Positions 24,771 to 33,827 are shown, numbered from the stretch's first letter. The stretch: DNA of 64,000 nucleotides from Hypericibacter sp963696655 (GCA_963696655.1 CAVOLB010000089.1:1-64000), one strand, 5' to 3'. Notes: a model not told the origin generated them from the letters alone. Made by a program: numbers and translations.

Positions 24771-26216
24771 ATGGACGCGGTCGTTCTCTCGCGCCTGCAG
24801 TTCGCCTTCACCATGGGATATCACATCCTGTGGCCGACTTTCACGATCGGCATCGCCTCCTACGTCATGTGTCTCAGCGGCCTGTGGTGGTGGACCCGGC
24901 GTCCGGTCTATCGCGATCTCATGCGCTTCTGGGCGCGGATCTTCGGGATGGGCTTCGCCATGGGCGTGATCACCGGCCTGGTGCTCAGCTACGAGATCGG
25001 CACCAACTGGTCCGGATTCTCGAAGGCGGTCAGCAACGTCCTCGGCCCGCTCTTCATGTATGAGGCCCTCACGGCCTTCTTCCTGGAAGCCGGATTCATC
25101 GGGGTCGTTCTCTTCGGCGAGAAACGCGTCGGACCCGGTGCCCACTTCTTCGCCTGCTGCATGGTGGCGTTCGGGACCCTGCTCAGCGCCACCTGGATCA
25201 CGGCCGCCAACTCCTGGATGCAGACGCCCGCCGGTGCGATCCAGGATGCCAACGGCATCTTCCACGCCGTGAGCTGGCCCGACATCGTGTTCAGTCCGTC
25301 CTTCCCCTACCGCGTCTCGCATATGGTCTGCGCGAGCTTCCTCACCGGCGCCTTCGTCGTCGCCGGCGTTTCCGCGCTGCATCTCCTGTGGCGCCGGCAC
25401 CTCGAGACCGCCCGCAAGGGATTCTCGATGGCGATGTGGACGGTGCTGTTGCTGGCACCCCTGCAGATCCTGCTGGGCGACATGCAGGGCCTCAATACGA
25501 GAGAGCATCAGCCGACCAAGCTCGCCGCGATGGAGGGTCTCTGGGACAGCGGGCATGGCGTGGCCGCGACCCTCTTCGCCTGGCCGGACATGGCGACCGA
25601 GAGCAATCGATTCGAGCTCAGCATTCCGCGTCTGGGGAGCCTCTATCTGACCCATTCCTGGAACGGCGAGGTGCAGGGCTTGAAGGCGGTCCCAGCCGAA
25701 GACCGCCCCAACGTGCCGATCGTGTTCTTCGCCTTCCGCATCATGGTGGGCATCGGCCTCATCCTGCTTGCCGTGGCGATCACCGGCGCCGTGCTGCGCT
25801 TTCGCGGCAGGCTCTACAGCGCGCGCTGGTTCCATTTCGCGGCCGTCGGCGCCATGCCGCTGGGCTTCGTCGCCGTGCTCGCCGGCTGGACCGTGACCGA
25901 GGCGGGCAGGCAGCCCTTCATCGTCTATGGAATCCTGCGGACCGCACAGGCAGCGGCGCCCGTCAGCACCGACGCCATCTCGGTCTCGCTCGGGCTGTTC
26001 GTCATCGTCTACAACCTCCTGCTGCTCGCCTTCCTGTGGTTCGGCGCCCGCCAGGTCTGGCGCGGCCCTCCGGTCGAGCGCGGTGAACCTCAGACGCTGA
26101 CGCCGGCGCGACCGGGCGGTCGCAGCGTGGCCCCGCCGCACGCGCTTGCCGCCGATCCCGTATTGGCCCGGACGTCGCTGACCGCGACCCAGGAGGGTTC
26201 ATGGATGCCTCGCTGA
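24771..26216 (+). CDS. cydA: cytochrome bd-type (cyanide-insensitive) ubiquinol oxidase subunit I
   Basis: CydA oxidises quinol and reduces oxygen in the inner membrane. The 481-residue protein has about nine membrane helices. Heme ligands are visible: His in FAFTMGYHILWP (b595), His in YRVSHMVCASF (b558), and Met in the equivalent later helix. GTLLSATWITAANSWMQTP is a strong CydA signature. The loop between helices 6 and 7 is short, as in cyanide-insensitive oxidase (CioA) members. The start ATG 24771 is 2 bp after the oxidoreductase stop; an earlier TTG is also in frame. Confidence 0.93.
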   Translation: MDAVVLSRLQFAFTMGYHILWPTFTIGIASYVMCLSGLWWWTRRPVYRDLMRFWARIFGMGFAMGVITGLVLSYEIGTNWSGFSKAVSNVLGPLFMYEALTAFFLEAGFIGVVLFGEKRVGPGAHFFACCMVAFGTLLSATWITAANSWMQTPAGAIQDANGIFHAVSWPDIVFSPSFPYRVSHMVCASFLTGAFVVAGVSALHLLWRRHLETARKGFSMAMWTVLLLAPLQILLGDMQGLNTREHQPTKLAAMEGLWDSGHGVAATLFAWPDMATESNRFELSIPRLGSLYLTHSWNGEVQGLKAVPAEDRPNVPIVFFAFRIMVGIGLILLAVAITGAVLRFRGRLYSARWFHFAAVGAMPLGFVAVLAGWTVTEAGRQPFIVYGILRTAQAAAPVSTDAISVSLGLFVIVYNLLLLAFLWFGARQVWRGPPVERGEPQTLTPARPGGRSVAPPHALAADPVLARTSLTATQEGSWMPR

Positions 26217-27268
26217 TGTTTGCGGCGGTCAGCGCCCTCGCGATCGTCATCTATGTGCTGGCCGACGGCTTCGATCTGGGCGTGGGAATCCTGTTCCTCG
26301 CCGCGCCGCGCGATCTCGACCGCGACACGATGATGGCGAGCATCGAGCCGGTCTGGGACGGCAACGAGACCTGGCTCGTGATGGGCGGAACCCTGCTGTT
26401 CGCCGTCTTTCCCGCCGCCTACTACGTGCTGCTGCCGGCCTTCTATCTGCCGGTCATGATCATGCTGATCGCGCTCGTGCTCCGCGGCATCGCCTTCTCC
26501 TTCCGGCTGCAGACGGTGCGGTACCGGCGGGTCTGGGATTTCGCCTTCGCCGGCGGTTCGCTGGTCGCCCCCTTCGCGCAAGGGCTGATCCTGGGCGGAT
26601 TCATCGGCGGCGTGCCGATGCAGGACGGGGTCTTCTCGGGCGGGCCTTTCAGCACCCTGACCCTCCTCGGAGTCTTTTCCGGTGTCGGCCTCATGGCCGG
26701 ATATGCCCTGCTGGGCGCCGGCTGGCTGATCTGGAAGACGGAAGGCTCGACCCAGGTCTTCGCCCGCGAGGTCGGCCACGCGGCGCTCCTCCTGACGGCC
26801 CTCATGATCCTGGTCGTCAGCGCCTGGAGCGCGCTGACGGAACCGGCCGTCGCCAGCCGCTGGTTCGCCTGGCCGAACCTCGCCCTCCTCGCCCCCGTTC
26901 CCCTGGTGACGGCCCTGGTCATCGTCGCAATCTGGCGCAGCCTCTGGGGTCCGCGCGAGGTGCGCACCTTCCAGCTTGCGATGATCCTGTTCGCTCTCGG
27001 CTTCGGCGGGCTTTGCATCAGCCTCTGGCCCTACATCGTTCCGAGACACATCGCGATCTGGGACGGTATCGCGGATCCGCAGACGCTCTGGTTCGTGGGC
27101 ATCGGCATCGTCTTCGTCATGCCGATCGTGCTCGCCTACCAGGCGCGCGCCTATTGGGTCTTCCGGGGAAAGACCCGGATCCACGAGGATGACTCCGGAT
27201 ACGGCGAGCGGCCCGCGGTCCAGTCGCGCCGCACATCCGCCGAGAATAACAGCCTGCATATTTCCTGA
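26201..27268 (+). CDS. cydB: cytochrome bd-type ubiquinol oxidase subunit II
   Basis: The 355-residue protein has about nine hydrophobic helices. The N-terminal segment YVLADGFDLGVGILF and the block IEPVWDGNETWLVMGG are hallmarks of CydB, as is FPAAYYVLLPAFYLPV. It overlaps cydA by 16 bp, so translation is coupled. No small CydX-type frame is evident directly downstream. With cydA it forms the complete core of a high-affinity terminal oxidase, consistent with low-oxygen life. Confidence 0.93.
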   Translation: MDASLMFAAVSALAIVIYVLADGFDLGVGILFLAAPRDLDRDTMMASIEPVWDGNETWLVMGGTLLFAVFPAAYYVLLPAFYLPVMIMLIALVLRGIAFSFRLQTVRYRRVWDFAFAGGSLVAPFAQGLILGGFIGGVPMQDGVFSGGPFSTLTLLGVFSGVGLMAGYALLGAGWLIWKTEGSTQVFAREVGHAALLLTALMILVVSAWSALTEPAVASRWFAWPNLALLAPVPLVTALVIVAIWRSLWGPREVRTFQLAMILFALGFGGLCISLWPYIVPRHIAIWDGIADPQTLWFVGIGIVFVMPIVLAYQARAYWVFRGKTRIHEDDSGYGERPAVQSRRTSAENNSLHIS

Positions 27269-27477
27269 TCCGGCCGGCAATCGCGACGCGGGGCAGGTCG
27301 TGGCCTCGGGCACGCCAACCAACGAGCCACCCCGGGCTTAGCAACGATTTCCCGGGATTCACGTCAACTCACGCTGCCCCGGACTTGTCGCGGGGTAGAA
27401 GACCGACCCGGGGAGAGAACGGCAGAAGGGGGTATCGGCGTCATCGCGGCGATGCCGCGGAGAATGGGAGAAGCGTC

Positions 27478-28008
27478 ATGGATGGAGTTTTCGCGGACCC
27501 ACGACCGGTTCGGCACGCCGGCATCGCCCCGAAGGCAGACTCTCCGGAGGTCGGTTGGCCGATCGGCTTCATGCCCGGGCAGGCGGACCTCGATGCGGAG
27601 AATGAGATCTTCATCGATGCCACCTGCACCACGGTCTGGTGGCATCTGGTCGCGGCGCAGAAATGGTCCTCCTGGTACCCCAATTCGCATGAGCTGCGGA
27701 TCGCCGGCAACCGAACCGGCATGTTGCAGGCGGACAGCCGCTTCGACTTCTTCACCTTCGGCTTGCATATCGACGCCCGGATGGCCGAGTTCGTCCCGGA
27801 GAGCCGTCTCGGCTGGTTCGGCAAGGGAGATGGCCTGGACGCTTTCCAGCGCTGGCACCTCGTCCGCGTGCCGAAGGGCTGCCATGTCGTGACCCAATGG
27901 GTGGCGAAGGGCCCGCGAGCCGTGGCGATGGGCAGACGCGACCCCGACGCCATCCGCAAGGGTCACGATCTGTGGCTGCGGAGCCTGAAGGCGATCGCGG
28001 AGAGGTAG
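27478..28008 (+). CDS. SRPBCC-fold protein (START/polyketide cyclase-like)
   Basis: ATG 27478 with GGGAG upstream gives 176 residues. The pattern IDATCTTVWWHLVAAQKWSSWYPNS followed by beta-strands (FDFFTFGLHIDARMAEFVPE, LGWFGKG) and a long C-terminal helix (IRKGHDLWLRSLKAI) is typical of SRPBCC ligand-binding folds with a deep hydrophobic pocket. Ligand and role are unknown. It lies 209 bp after cydB and 78 bp before an SDR pseudogene on the same strand. Confidence 0.8.
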   Translation: MDGVFADPRPVRHAGIAPKADSPEVGWPIGFMPGQADLDAENEIFIDATCTTVWWHLVAAQKWSSWYPNSHELRIAGNRTGMLQADSRFDFFTFGLHIDARMAEFVPESRLGWFGKGDGLDAFQRWHLVRVPKGCHVVTQWVAKGPRAVAMGRRDPDAIRKGHDLWLRSLKAIAER

Positions 28009-28086
28009 AGGCCGCCGCGGGTCTTCCCCGCCATTGTCGCAAGCTGCGCGAAAGATTCCCCTGGTCAACCCGATGAGGATGCTCCT

Positions 28087-28821
28087 GTGAGAGACGCTGA
28101 CAACGACAAGGTGGCGATCGTCACGGGCGCGTCGCGCGGGATCGGCGCCGCGGTGGCGGAGCGTCTGGCGGATGACGGCCTCGCCGTCATCCTGTGCCAT
28201 TCGGGCGATGCCATCGCCGCCGAGGCCTTGGCCCGACAGATCGAATCCAGGGGCGGTCGCGCGCGCGCGGCCAAGGCGGATATGAACGATCCCGATTCCG
28301 TCCGGGCCCTGTTCGACGATGCCGAAACCCTCTTTGGCGGCGTCGATCTGCTGGTCAACAATGCCGGCATCATGACCTTGTCCAACATCGTCGAGGCCGA
28401 CGAACTGACCTTCGAGCGCCTCGTGAACGGGAATCTCAGAGGCCTCTTCAACACCCTGCGCGAGGCCGCCAACCGCCTGCGCGACGGCGGCCGCTTCATC
28501 TATTTCTCCGCCGGCGTCGTCGGCCTGCTGCAGCCGACCCACAGTGCCTAAGGCGCCACCAAGGCGGCGGTCGAGGCGATGACCAACATCCTCGCCAAGG
28601 AGCTTCGCGGCGGCGCCTTCGGTATCGACGCTGGTTCCTTCGCGGCCGATCCGTCGCTCAAGCGTAAGCCGTCGGATTTCGCTCCGCGCATGGCCGAGCT
28701 CATGGCGAACGAGGAACTTCGGCAGCCCGACGATATCGCGGGCGCTGTGGCATTGCTTGCGAGCTGCGACGGCGGCTGGGTGAAGGGCAGGACCCACCGG
28801 CAGGGCGCGGGCGCCGCTTGA
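28087..28821 (+). pseudogene. short-chain dehydrogenase (3-oxoacyl-ACP-reductase-like) with TAA at the catalytic Tyr codon
   Basis: The frame starts GTG 28087 and shows NAD(P)-binding VAIVTGASRGIGAAVAERL and NNAG, then IYFSAGVVGLL (catalytic Ser region). The TAA at 28549-28551 (codon 155) stands where the YxxxK tyrosine belongs: the same frame continues as GATKAAVEAMTNILAKEL. The rest reads to ASCDGGWVKGRTH and stops at 28821, about 244 codons, a normal SDR length. The C-terminal third also departs from the usual VNxVxPG pattern, a sign of decay. A TAC/TAT-to-TAA change explains the break. It may be a real pseudogene or a sequencing error. Confidence 0.85.
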
Positions 28822-28903
28822 GCGAAGGCCTCCTGGCGACGGTCATTCCGACTGCAATTTTCGGGCTTCGTGGAACGCCGCGACAGCGCCGGGCCGTCGG
28901 CGC

Positions 28904-29527
28904 TTAGGGCGGTGCCGATGAGGGCGTGTAGTTCGGGCAGTAGCTCGACAGCTGGCCCCACACCTTTGCCACTTCCGCCTTCCCTCGATTCTGCTCGACG
29001 TTCCGGGCGCTCGCATTGTCGAGGTAGTTGTTCTCTCTGCGCATGATGGAGAAGATACCGCCCGCGGGCGGCTGATAGACCACGATGAAGCCGCAGTCGC
29101 GATCCACATTGGCGAACTGGCCGACCAGATCGACCGCGGCATAAATTCCGGGAAAGGGAGCCTGGGCCGGGTCCTTCGTCCATGTGACCCTCGAGACCCG
29201 CCAGAACTTCAAAGCGCCGGACAGCGCTCTGAAATCCTGCTCGTACTGGGTGAACTGCAGCAATGTCTGGGCGTGCAGAACGGCCGGGTTCTGCATCCCA
29301 TAGGCGTCCGCGTAGCGGCCATGCTCCACGGCGTCGAGGAACGACTGGACCGTCGCCAGGGCGCCCTGGCGCTGGTCGGCCGTCGGTGTCCAGCCCGGGC
29401 TGGAGTCGGTCGTGACATTGATCTCATCGGCGACGTTGGGAGCCAGTTCCAACGAGCCGGCGACCGCCCGGGGCGGCACGATACCGATGGCGACGGCCAG
29501 CGTTGCAGCGAGGAGCAGCGACTTCAT
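28904..29527 (-). CDS. secreted DUF4019-type protein, unknown function
   Basis: The 207-residue protein has a Sec signal peptide (MKSLLLAATLAVAIGIVPPRAVA, cleavage near AVAG). The mature part has an NTF2-like-looking start (QGALATVQSFLDAVEHGRYADAYGM), the block FWRVSRVTWTKDPAQAPFPGIYAAVDL, and ends in CGFIVVYQPPAGGIFSIMRREN. This matches DUF4019 proteins, which are periplasmic and uncharacterised. Two cysteines remain in the mature chain. It is transcribed toward the SDR pseudogene and stands downstream of tRNA-Lys on the same strand. Confidence 0.7.
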   Translation of the reverse strand: MKSLLLAATLAVAIGIVPPRAVAGSLELAPNVADEINVTTDSSPGWTPTADQRQGALATVQSFLDAVEHGRYADAYGMQNPAVLHAQTLLQFTQYEQDFRALSGALKFWRVSRVTWTKDPAQAPFPGIYAAVDLVGQFANVDRDCGFIVVYQPPAGGIFSIMRRENNYLDNASARNVEQNRGKAEVAKVWGQLSSYCPNYTPSSAPP

Positions 29528-29640
29528 CACGCGTTTCCAGGGCCGGAGGCAGCAACAAGGATGCGCCCCGAGGATACAAGGCGGCCCATTGTCGAGTGAA
29601 GCAATGACAGTTTGTCGGAAAATCGGCCGCGATCTGAGAG

Positions 29641-29658
29641 CCAACCTATTGAGAAGGT

Positions 29659-29661
<3 letters not shown>
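29641..29661 (-). terminator. hairpin at the 3' end of tRNA-Lys
   Basis: CCAACCT pairs with AGGTTGG around a 7-nt loop, overlapping the encoded CCA end of the tRNA (29659-29661) in the minus-strand sense. It could terminate or help process the tRNA transcript. There is no long T-run after it. Confidence 0.4.
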
Positions 29662-29734
<73 letters not shown>

Positions 29735-29815
29735 AGATCCGGCCCGGCGGGCGGCCCTGAGAGCCATCCGAGGAACGCGGCGATATAGCAAAGCCCCCCC
29801 CTCTTGTCGATAGGC

Positions 29816-29852
29816 TTGGCCGCCGGGCCTGGGGACAGTTTGGCCCGGCCAA
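29816..29852. other. long GC-rich hairpin in the tRNA-Lys / ABC-transporter gap
   Basis: TTGG-CC-(G)-CCGGGCC pairs with GGCCCGG-CC-AA across a 12-nt loop. It is the only clear structure in the 290-bp gap (29735-30024) between divergent units. It may be a terminator, attenuator or chance palindrome in GC-rich DNA. Confidence 0.35.
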
Positions 29853-30024
29853 CCCCCTGGCGGGCCGTGGGATTCCCCTCCCCTGGCTGGACAGCCGCCG
29901 GCTGCGCTAAGATGCCGCCTGCTCGCCCCCGCCGCGGTGCCGAGGCACCCCTCCCGCCGCCGGGCCCGAGCCAACGAAGATAAACGTTCCGGGACATCGT
30001 CCTTCATTGCCACGGGAGACTTTC

Positions 30025-30885
30025 ATGAATCGCCGTATGACGCTTGGCGCTGCCCTGGGCGGCGCCTTCACCCTCGCGCTTGCCCTGACGGGCGCCCTGC
30101 CCGCCGCGGCCGCCGACATGATCGGCAATTGCGAACTGACCGGCGCCAAGGGCTCGATCCCGATGACCCCGGCGGTCGCCGGCCAGCTCACGGTCGAGGT
30201 CAACCTGCCGGCCCCGGGCTGGTGGAACGGCGACACCCCCGAGAGCATCAAGGACGGCTACGAGTACTGCATGGCGGCGAACATCGCGCACCGCGCCGGG
30301 CTCGACAAGGTCAAGGTCGTGAACGTCGCCTGGGACGCGCTGGTCGCCGGCCAGACCAAGAATTTCGACCTGGCGCTGTCCGAGATCTCGATCACCGAGG
30401 AACGCAAGAAGGTGGTGGACTTCTCCGTCCCCTACTTCTCCTCCGACATCGGCGTGCTGGCCAAGAAGGGCACCAAGGTCGAGGCCATGACCATGAAGGG
30501 CCTGCGCATCGGCGTGCAGCAGGGCACGACCGGCGCCAGCTTCGTCCATGACATGCTGAAGCCGACCAATCCGGAGAAGGTGTTCCCGGATACACCCTCG
30601 ATGTTCACGGCCCTCCAGGCGGGCCAGGTCGACGTGGCCATGACCGACACGGCGATCGTGCTGGGCCAGGCCGCCGTCTCCAACGGCATGTTCACCGTGG
30701 TCGGCCAGTATCAGACCGGCGAGACCTATGGCGCGCTCTATCCCAAGGGCTCGGCCAACGGCAAGACGATCGACAAGATCATCCAGGCGCTGATCGACGA
30801 CGGCACCCTGAAGGCTCTCGCGGCGAAATATCTCGCCGGAGCCTGGGGCGCCGATCCGACCGCGATCCCCTACTTCAAGCCGTAA
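30025..30885 (+). CDS. polar amino-acid ABC transporter, periplasmic substrate-binding protein
   Basis: ATG 30025 with CGGGAG upstream gives 286 residues with a Sec signal peptide (LGAALGGAFTLALALTGALP, then AAAA). The SBP_bac_3 core is seen in DLALSEISITEERKKVVDFSVPY, LRIGVQQGTTGASFV and DVAMTDTAIVLGQ. Acidic pocket residues and ITEERKKVVDFS are usual for amino-acid binders. A cysteine pair (GNCELTG and YEYCMAAN) might form a disulfide. Permease and ATPase genes follow on the same strand, separated by a strong hairpin that may let this gene be expressed more than the others. Confidence 0.9.
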   Translation: MNRRMTLGAALGGAFTLALALTGALPAAAADMIGNCELTGAKGSIPMTPAVAGQLTVEVNLPAPGWWNGDTPESIKDGYEYCMAANIAHRAGLDKVKVVNVAWDALVAGQTKNFDLALSEISITEERKKVVDFSVPYFSSDIGVLAKKGTKVEAMTMKGLRIGVQQGTTGASFVHDMLKPTNPEKVFPDTPSMFTALQAGQVDVAMTDTAIVLGQAAVSNGMFTVVGQYQTGETYGALYPKGSANGKTIDKIIQALIDDGTLKALAAKYLAGAWGADPTAIPYFKP

Positions 30886-30912
30886 TCGCCGGCCTTCCGC
30901 CGTTCGACGGGA

Positions 30913-30950
30913 CCCCGCTCCGGCGCGCCTCCTGGCGCCCCGGAGCGGGG
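30913..30950 (+). promoter_or_regulatory. strong intercistronic hairpin after the binding-protein gene
   Basis: CCCCGCTCCGG (30913-30923) pairs perfectly with CCGGAGCGGGG (30940-30950); the loop contains a second 5-bp stem GCGCC/GGCGC. No T-run follows, so it looks more like a 3'-end stabiliser or partial terminator than a full stop. Such hairpins occur after binding-protein genes in ABC operons (malE-malF type). Confidence 0.6.
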
Positions 30951-31013
30951 AACCCGGCAGGAGCGGCGCTGGAACCCCGGGCCCTCCCGGGCTCCGCCTG
31001 AAAGGGGTCAGCG

Positions 31014-32129
31014 ATGAGCAGCGACACCGCGACTGAGCCTGCCCGCGTCCCGCGCCGGCGCATCGCCACGCCGCCCAAGGACGCCGTGACCTGGGCGACG
31101 GTCGCCCTGGCGGGGGCGCTGGCGGTCATCGCCGCCACCTGGTGGCTGCGCAGCATCCTGCAACAGGTGCTGGTCGACCTGCAGGTCAGCGGCACGGTCG
31201 GCGAGACCATCCTGCTGGTCTGCTCGGTCGCATCCTTCGTCCTGCTGCTGCCCGCCTACAAGGCTCTCCAGGCCGCCAGGCGCGGCCGCGCCGCCCGCCT
31301 CCAGGGCGACATCATCGTCGCGCGCGTGCAAGGCGCGGCCGCCCGGACCTGGTGCTGGTACACCTTCGGCTATGCGGTGGCGGTGCTGCTGGTCCTCGCC
31401 ATCGCCCTCTTCATCGTGCTCAACGACATCGCGGTCGGCCGCACCTTCTTCTTCCTGCCGCTGATCTTCAATTCCTTCGGCCTCGTCTTCAACGCCTTCT
31501 GGGTCAACGTCTTCATCTTCTGCGTGGCCGAGCTGTTCGTGCTGATCTGGGGGCTGGTGGTCGCGATCGCGCGCCTCGTCCCCGGCGAGCCGGGCCGGCC
31601 GATCCGGATGATCGCCACCGCCTATATCGACGTGTTTCGCGGACTCCCCGCCATCATCTCGATCTATCTCGTGGGCTTCGGCCTGCCGCTGACCAACCTG
31701 CCGATCATCCGCGACTTCCCGCTCGAATGGTACGCGATCCTGGCCCTGACCCTGACCTATGGCGCCTATGTCGCCGAGGTCTATCGCTCGGGCATCGAGA
31801 GCATCCATCAGAGCCAGACCGCCGCCGCGCGCTCGCTGGGCCTCTCCTACGCCCAGACCCTGCGCTATGTGGTGATCCCGCAGGCGGTCCGGCGCATCAT
31901 TCCGCCGCTCCTCAACGACTTCATCAGCCTGCAGAAGGACACGGCTCTGGTGAACGTGATCGGCGCCATCGACGCCTTCAACCAGGCCAAGATCGTCGCC
32001 AGCAACCATTTCAACCTGTCGTCGGTGACGACCGTCGCCTTCCTCTTCGTCATCATCACCATTCCCCAGGCCCGCTTCGTCGACCGCATGATCGAACGCG
32101 ATCAGCGGCGCACGCGGGCGGCGGGCTGA
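31014..32129 (+). CDS. polar amino-acid ABC transporter permease (HisM/GlnP family)
   Basis: The 371-residue membrane protein has about eight hydrophobic segments. The permease EAA loop reads EVYRSGIESIHQSQTAAARS followed by LGLSYAQTLRYVVIPQ, the ATPase contact site. Members of the HEQRo family are often 220-250 aa; the extra N-terminal 140 residues with three more helices resemble the longer AapM/BztC-type permeases. A single permease gene is present, so a homodimer is likely. It lies between the binding-protein and ATPase genes. Confidence 0.9.
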   Translation: MSSDTATEPARVPRRRIATPPKDAVTWATVALAGALAVIAATWWLRSILQQVLVDLQVSGTVGETILLVCSVASFVLLLPAYKALQAARRGRAARLQGDIIVARVQGAAARTWCWYTFGYAVAVLLVLAIALFIVLNDIAVGRTFFFLPLIFNSFGLVFNAFWVNVFIFCVAELFVLIWGLVVAIARLVPGEPGRPIRMIATAYIDVFRGLPAIISIYLVGFGLPLTNLPIIRDFPLEWYAILALTLTYGAYVAEVYRSGIESIHQSQTAAARSLGLSYAQTLRYVVIPQAVRRIIPPLLNDFISLQKDTALVNVIGAIDAFNQAKIVASNHFNLSSVTTVAFLFVIITIPQARFVDRMIERDQRRTRAAG

Positions 32130-32145
32130 GGGAGCGCGGGGCGTC

Positions 32146-32889
32146 ATGTCCTTCCTCGAAATCGTCGAGATCGAGAAGAGTTTCGGGCCCCACCGGATCT
32201 TCGATGGCTTGAGCATGAACGTCGAGGAGCATCAGGTGGTCTGCCTGATCGGTCCCTCGGGCTGCGGCAAATCCACCCTCCTGCGCTGCATCAACGGGCT
32301 GGAGCAGATCCAGGGCGGCGAGATCCGGCTCAATGGCGATCGCGTCACCGGGCCCGGCATCGACGTCAACGCGCTGCGGCGCGACGTCGGCATCGTGTTC
32401 CAGAGCTACAATCTGTTCCCGCATATGAGCGTGCTGGAGAACGTGCTGCTGGCGCCCCTCAAGGTCCTGAAGATGGACCGGGCCGAGGCCGAGGACCGCG
32501 CCATGGCGCTGCTGCGGCGCATCGGGCTGGAAGCAAAAGCGAAAGAATTCCCCGACCGGCTCTCCGGCGGCCAGCAGCAGCGCGTCGCCATCGTCCGCGC
32601 GCTCGCCATGGACCCGCTGGTGATGCTGCTGGACGAGATCACCTCGGCGCTCGATCCCGAGCTCGTCTCCGAGGTGCTCAACATCGTGCGCGACCTGGCG
32701 AAGGAAGGCATGACCATGCTCCTCGCCACCCACGAGATGGGCTTCGCCCGCGACGTCGCCAGCAAGGTCTGCTTCCTCCATGGCGGCAAGGTCCATGAGG
32801 AAGGCCCACCCGAGCAGATCTTCGGCAACCCGCAGCAGGAACGCACGCGCGTGTTCCTGAAGCGCATCATCGAGGCGGGGCGGCTTTGA
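32146..32889 (+). CDS. polar amino-acid ABC transporter ATPase (GlnQ/HisP family)
   Basis: The 247-residue nucleotide-binding protein has Walker A GPSGCGKSTLLRCIN, Q-loop FQSYNLFPHMSV, signature LSGGQQQRVAI, Walker B VMLLDEITSALDPE and the H-loop His in LLATHEMGFA. These are all intact, so it should power the transporter made by the two upstream genes (17 bp gap to the permease). An IS5-type element starts 4 bp after its stop codon and would end the operon there. Confidence 0.93.
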   Translation: MSFLEIVEIEKSFGPHRIFDGLSMNVEEHQVVCLIGPSGCGKSTLLRCINGLEQIQGGEIRLNGDRVTGPGIDVNALRRDVGIVFQSYNLFPHMSVLENVLLAPLKVLKMDRAEAEDRAMALLRRIGLEAKAKEFPDRLSGGQQQRVAIVRALAMDPLVMLLDEITSALDPELVSEVLNIVRDLAKEGMTMLLATHEMGFARDVASKVCFLHGGKVHEEGPPEQIFGNPQQERTRVFLKRIIEAGRL

Positions 32890-32893
32890 ATTA

Positions 32894-33824
32894 GAGTCTG
32901 ACTCATAAAGCTGTGCGCCTTTCAAGGTCTCGCCAAGCGTCGCGTGAGACGACGGATGTGGGCGACGAGGATCCAGGCCACGGCGCTTTCGATGGTGGCT
33001 TCGAAGTCCTTGGCGAGGCGGCGACATCGGCCGAGCCAGGCGAAGGTGCGTTCGACCACCCATCGGCGAGGCAGCAACTCGAAGCCCTTGGCGGCGTCGG
33101 AGCGCTTGATGATTTCGAAGGTCCATTGACCAAGCGCGGCCATGGCGTCGCGTAGCTTGTCGCCACCATAGCCGCCATCGGCGAACACATGGCGCAGCCA
33201 CGGGTAGAGAGAGCGGATCGACATCAGCACGTCGGGCGCGCCATCGCGATCCTGGATATCCGCAGCGTGAACCTGCACCCCGACCAGGCAGCCCTCGGTA
33301 TCGGTGACGATATGGCGTTTGCGGCCTTTGATCTTCTTGGCGGCATCGAAGCCTCGTGGCCCGCCACACTCGGTGCTCTTCACAGACTGGCTGTCGATCA
33401 CCCCCGCCGTGGGGCTGGCCTCTCGCCCGACCCTCTCGCGCAGGGCCGTGACCAGCATGTGGTTGATGTGCGCCAGTAAGCCTTTGTGCGACCAGGCGTA
33501 GAAGTAGCTCTGCACCGTCGAGTAGGGCGGGAACTCCTTGGGGATCGCGCGCCATTGGCAGCCGGTCGAAGCCATGTACAGGATCGCCTCCACCACCGAG
33601 CGCAGATTTGTCTTTCTCGGCCGCCCCAGTTTGGAAGCCATCGGCATCAAGGGCGCGATCAACGCCCATTCCGCATTCGTCAGGTCGCTTGCGTATCGCA
33701 AGGCATCGCGCCGATAGTGCGGTCGGGTGGTTTCAGTCCAGGCCATCGTGATCTCCATTGAGATTCGCAACCCAACGGAATCACAACCGATTGAAATCAC
33801 CCAACTCCTTTTTCAGTCAGCCTC
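32894..33824 (-). mobile_element. IS5-family insertion sequence (IS427/IS1031-like), apparently intact
   Basis: The 931-bp element has imperfect terminal inverted repeats, GAGTCTGACTCATAAAG at the left and GAGGCTGACTGAAAAAGG at the right when read inward. It is flanked by TTA on both sides (32891-32893 and 33825-33827), the TNA-type 3-bp duplication of this IS5 subgroup. It encodes one full transposase. The right end is repeated almost exactly at 34640 in a broken gene, so related copies have been active here. Confidence 0.85.
32922..33746 (-). CDS. IS5-family DDE transposase
   Basis: ATG 33746 gives 274 residues; 18 more codons are open upstream. N-terminal DLTNAEWALIAPLMP and GCQWRAIPKEFPPY are typical of the family. 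The DDE triad is visible in VIDSQSVKSTECGG, VFADGGYGGDKL and RRWVVERTFAWLGRCRRLAKDFE. One continuous frame, not the split frame used by some IS5 groups, and no internal stop, so it may be active. Confidence 0.93.
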   Translation of the reverse strand: MAWTETTRPHYRRDALRYASDLTNAEWALIAPLMPMASKLGRPRKTNLRSVVEAILYMASTGCQWRAIPKEFPPYSTVQSYFYAWSHKGLLAHINHMLVTALRERVGREASPTAGVIDSQSVKSTECGGPRGFDAAKKIKGRKRHIVTDTEGCLVGVQVHAADIQDRDGAPDVLMSIRSLYPWLRHVFADGGYGGDKLRDAMAALGQWTFEIIKRSDAAKGFELLPRRWVVERTFAWLGRCRRLAKDFEATIESAVAWILVAHIRRLTRRLARP

Positions 33825-33827
33825 TTA

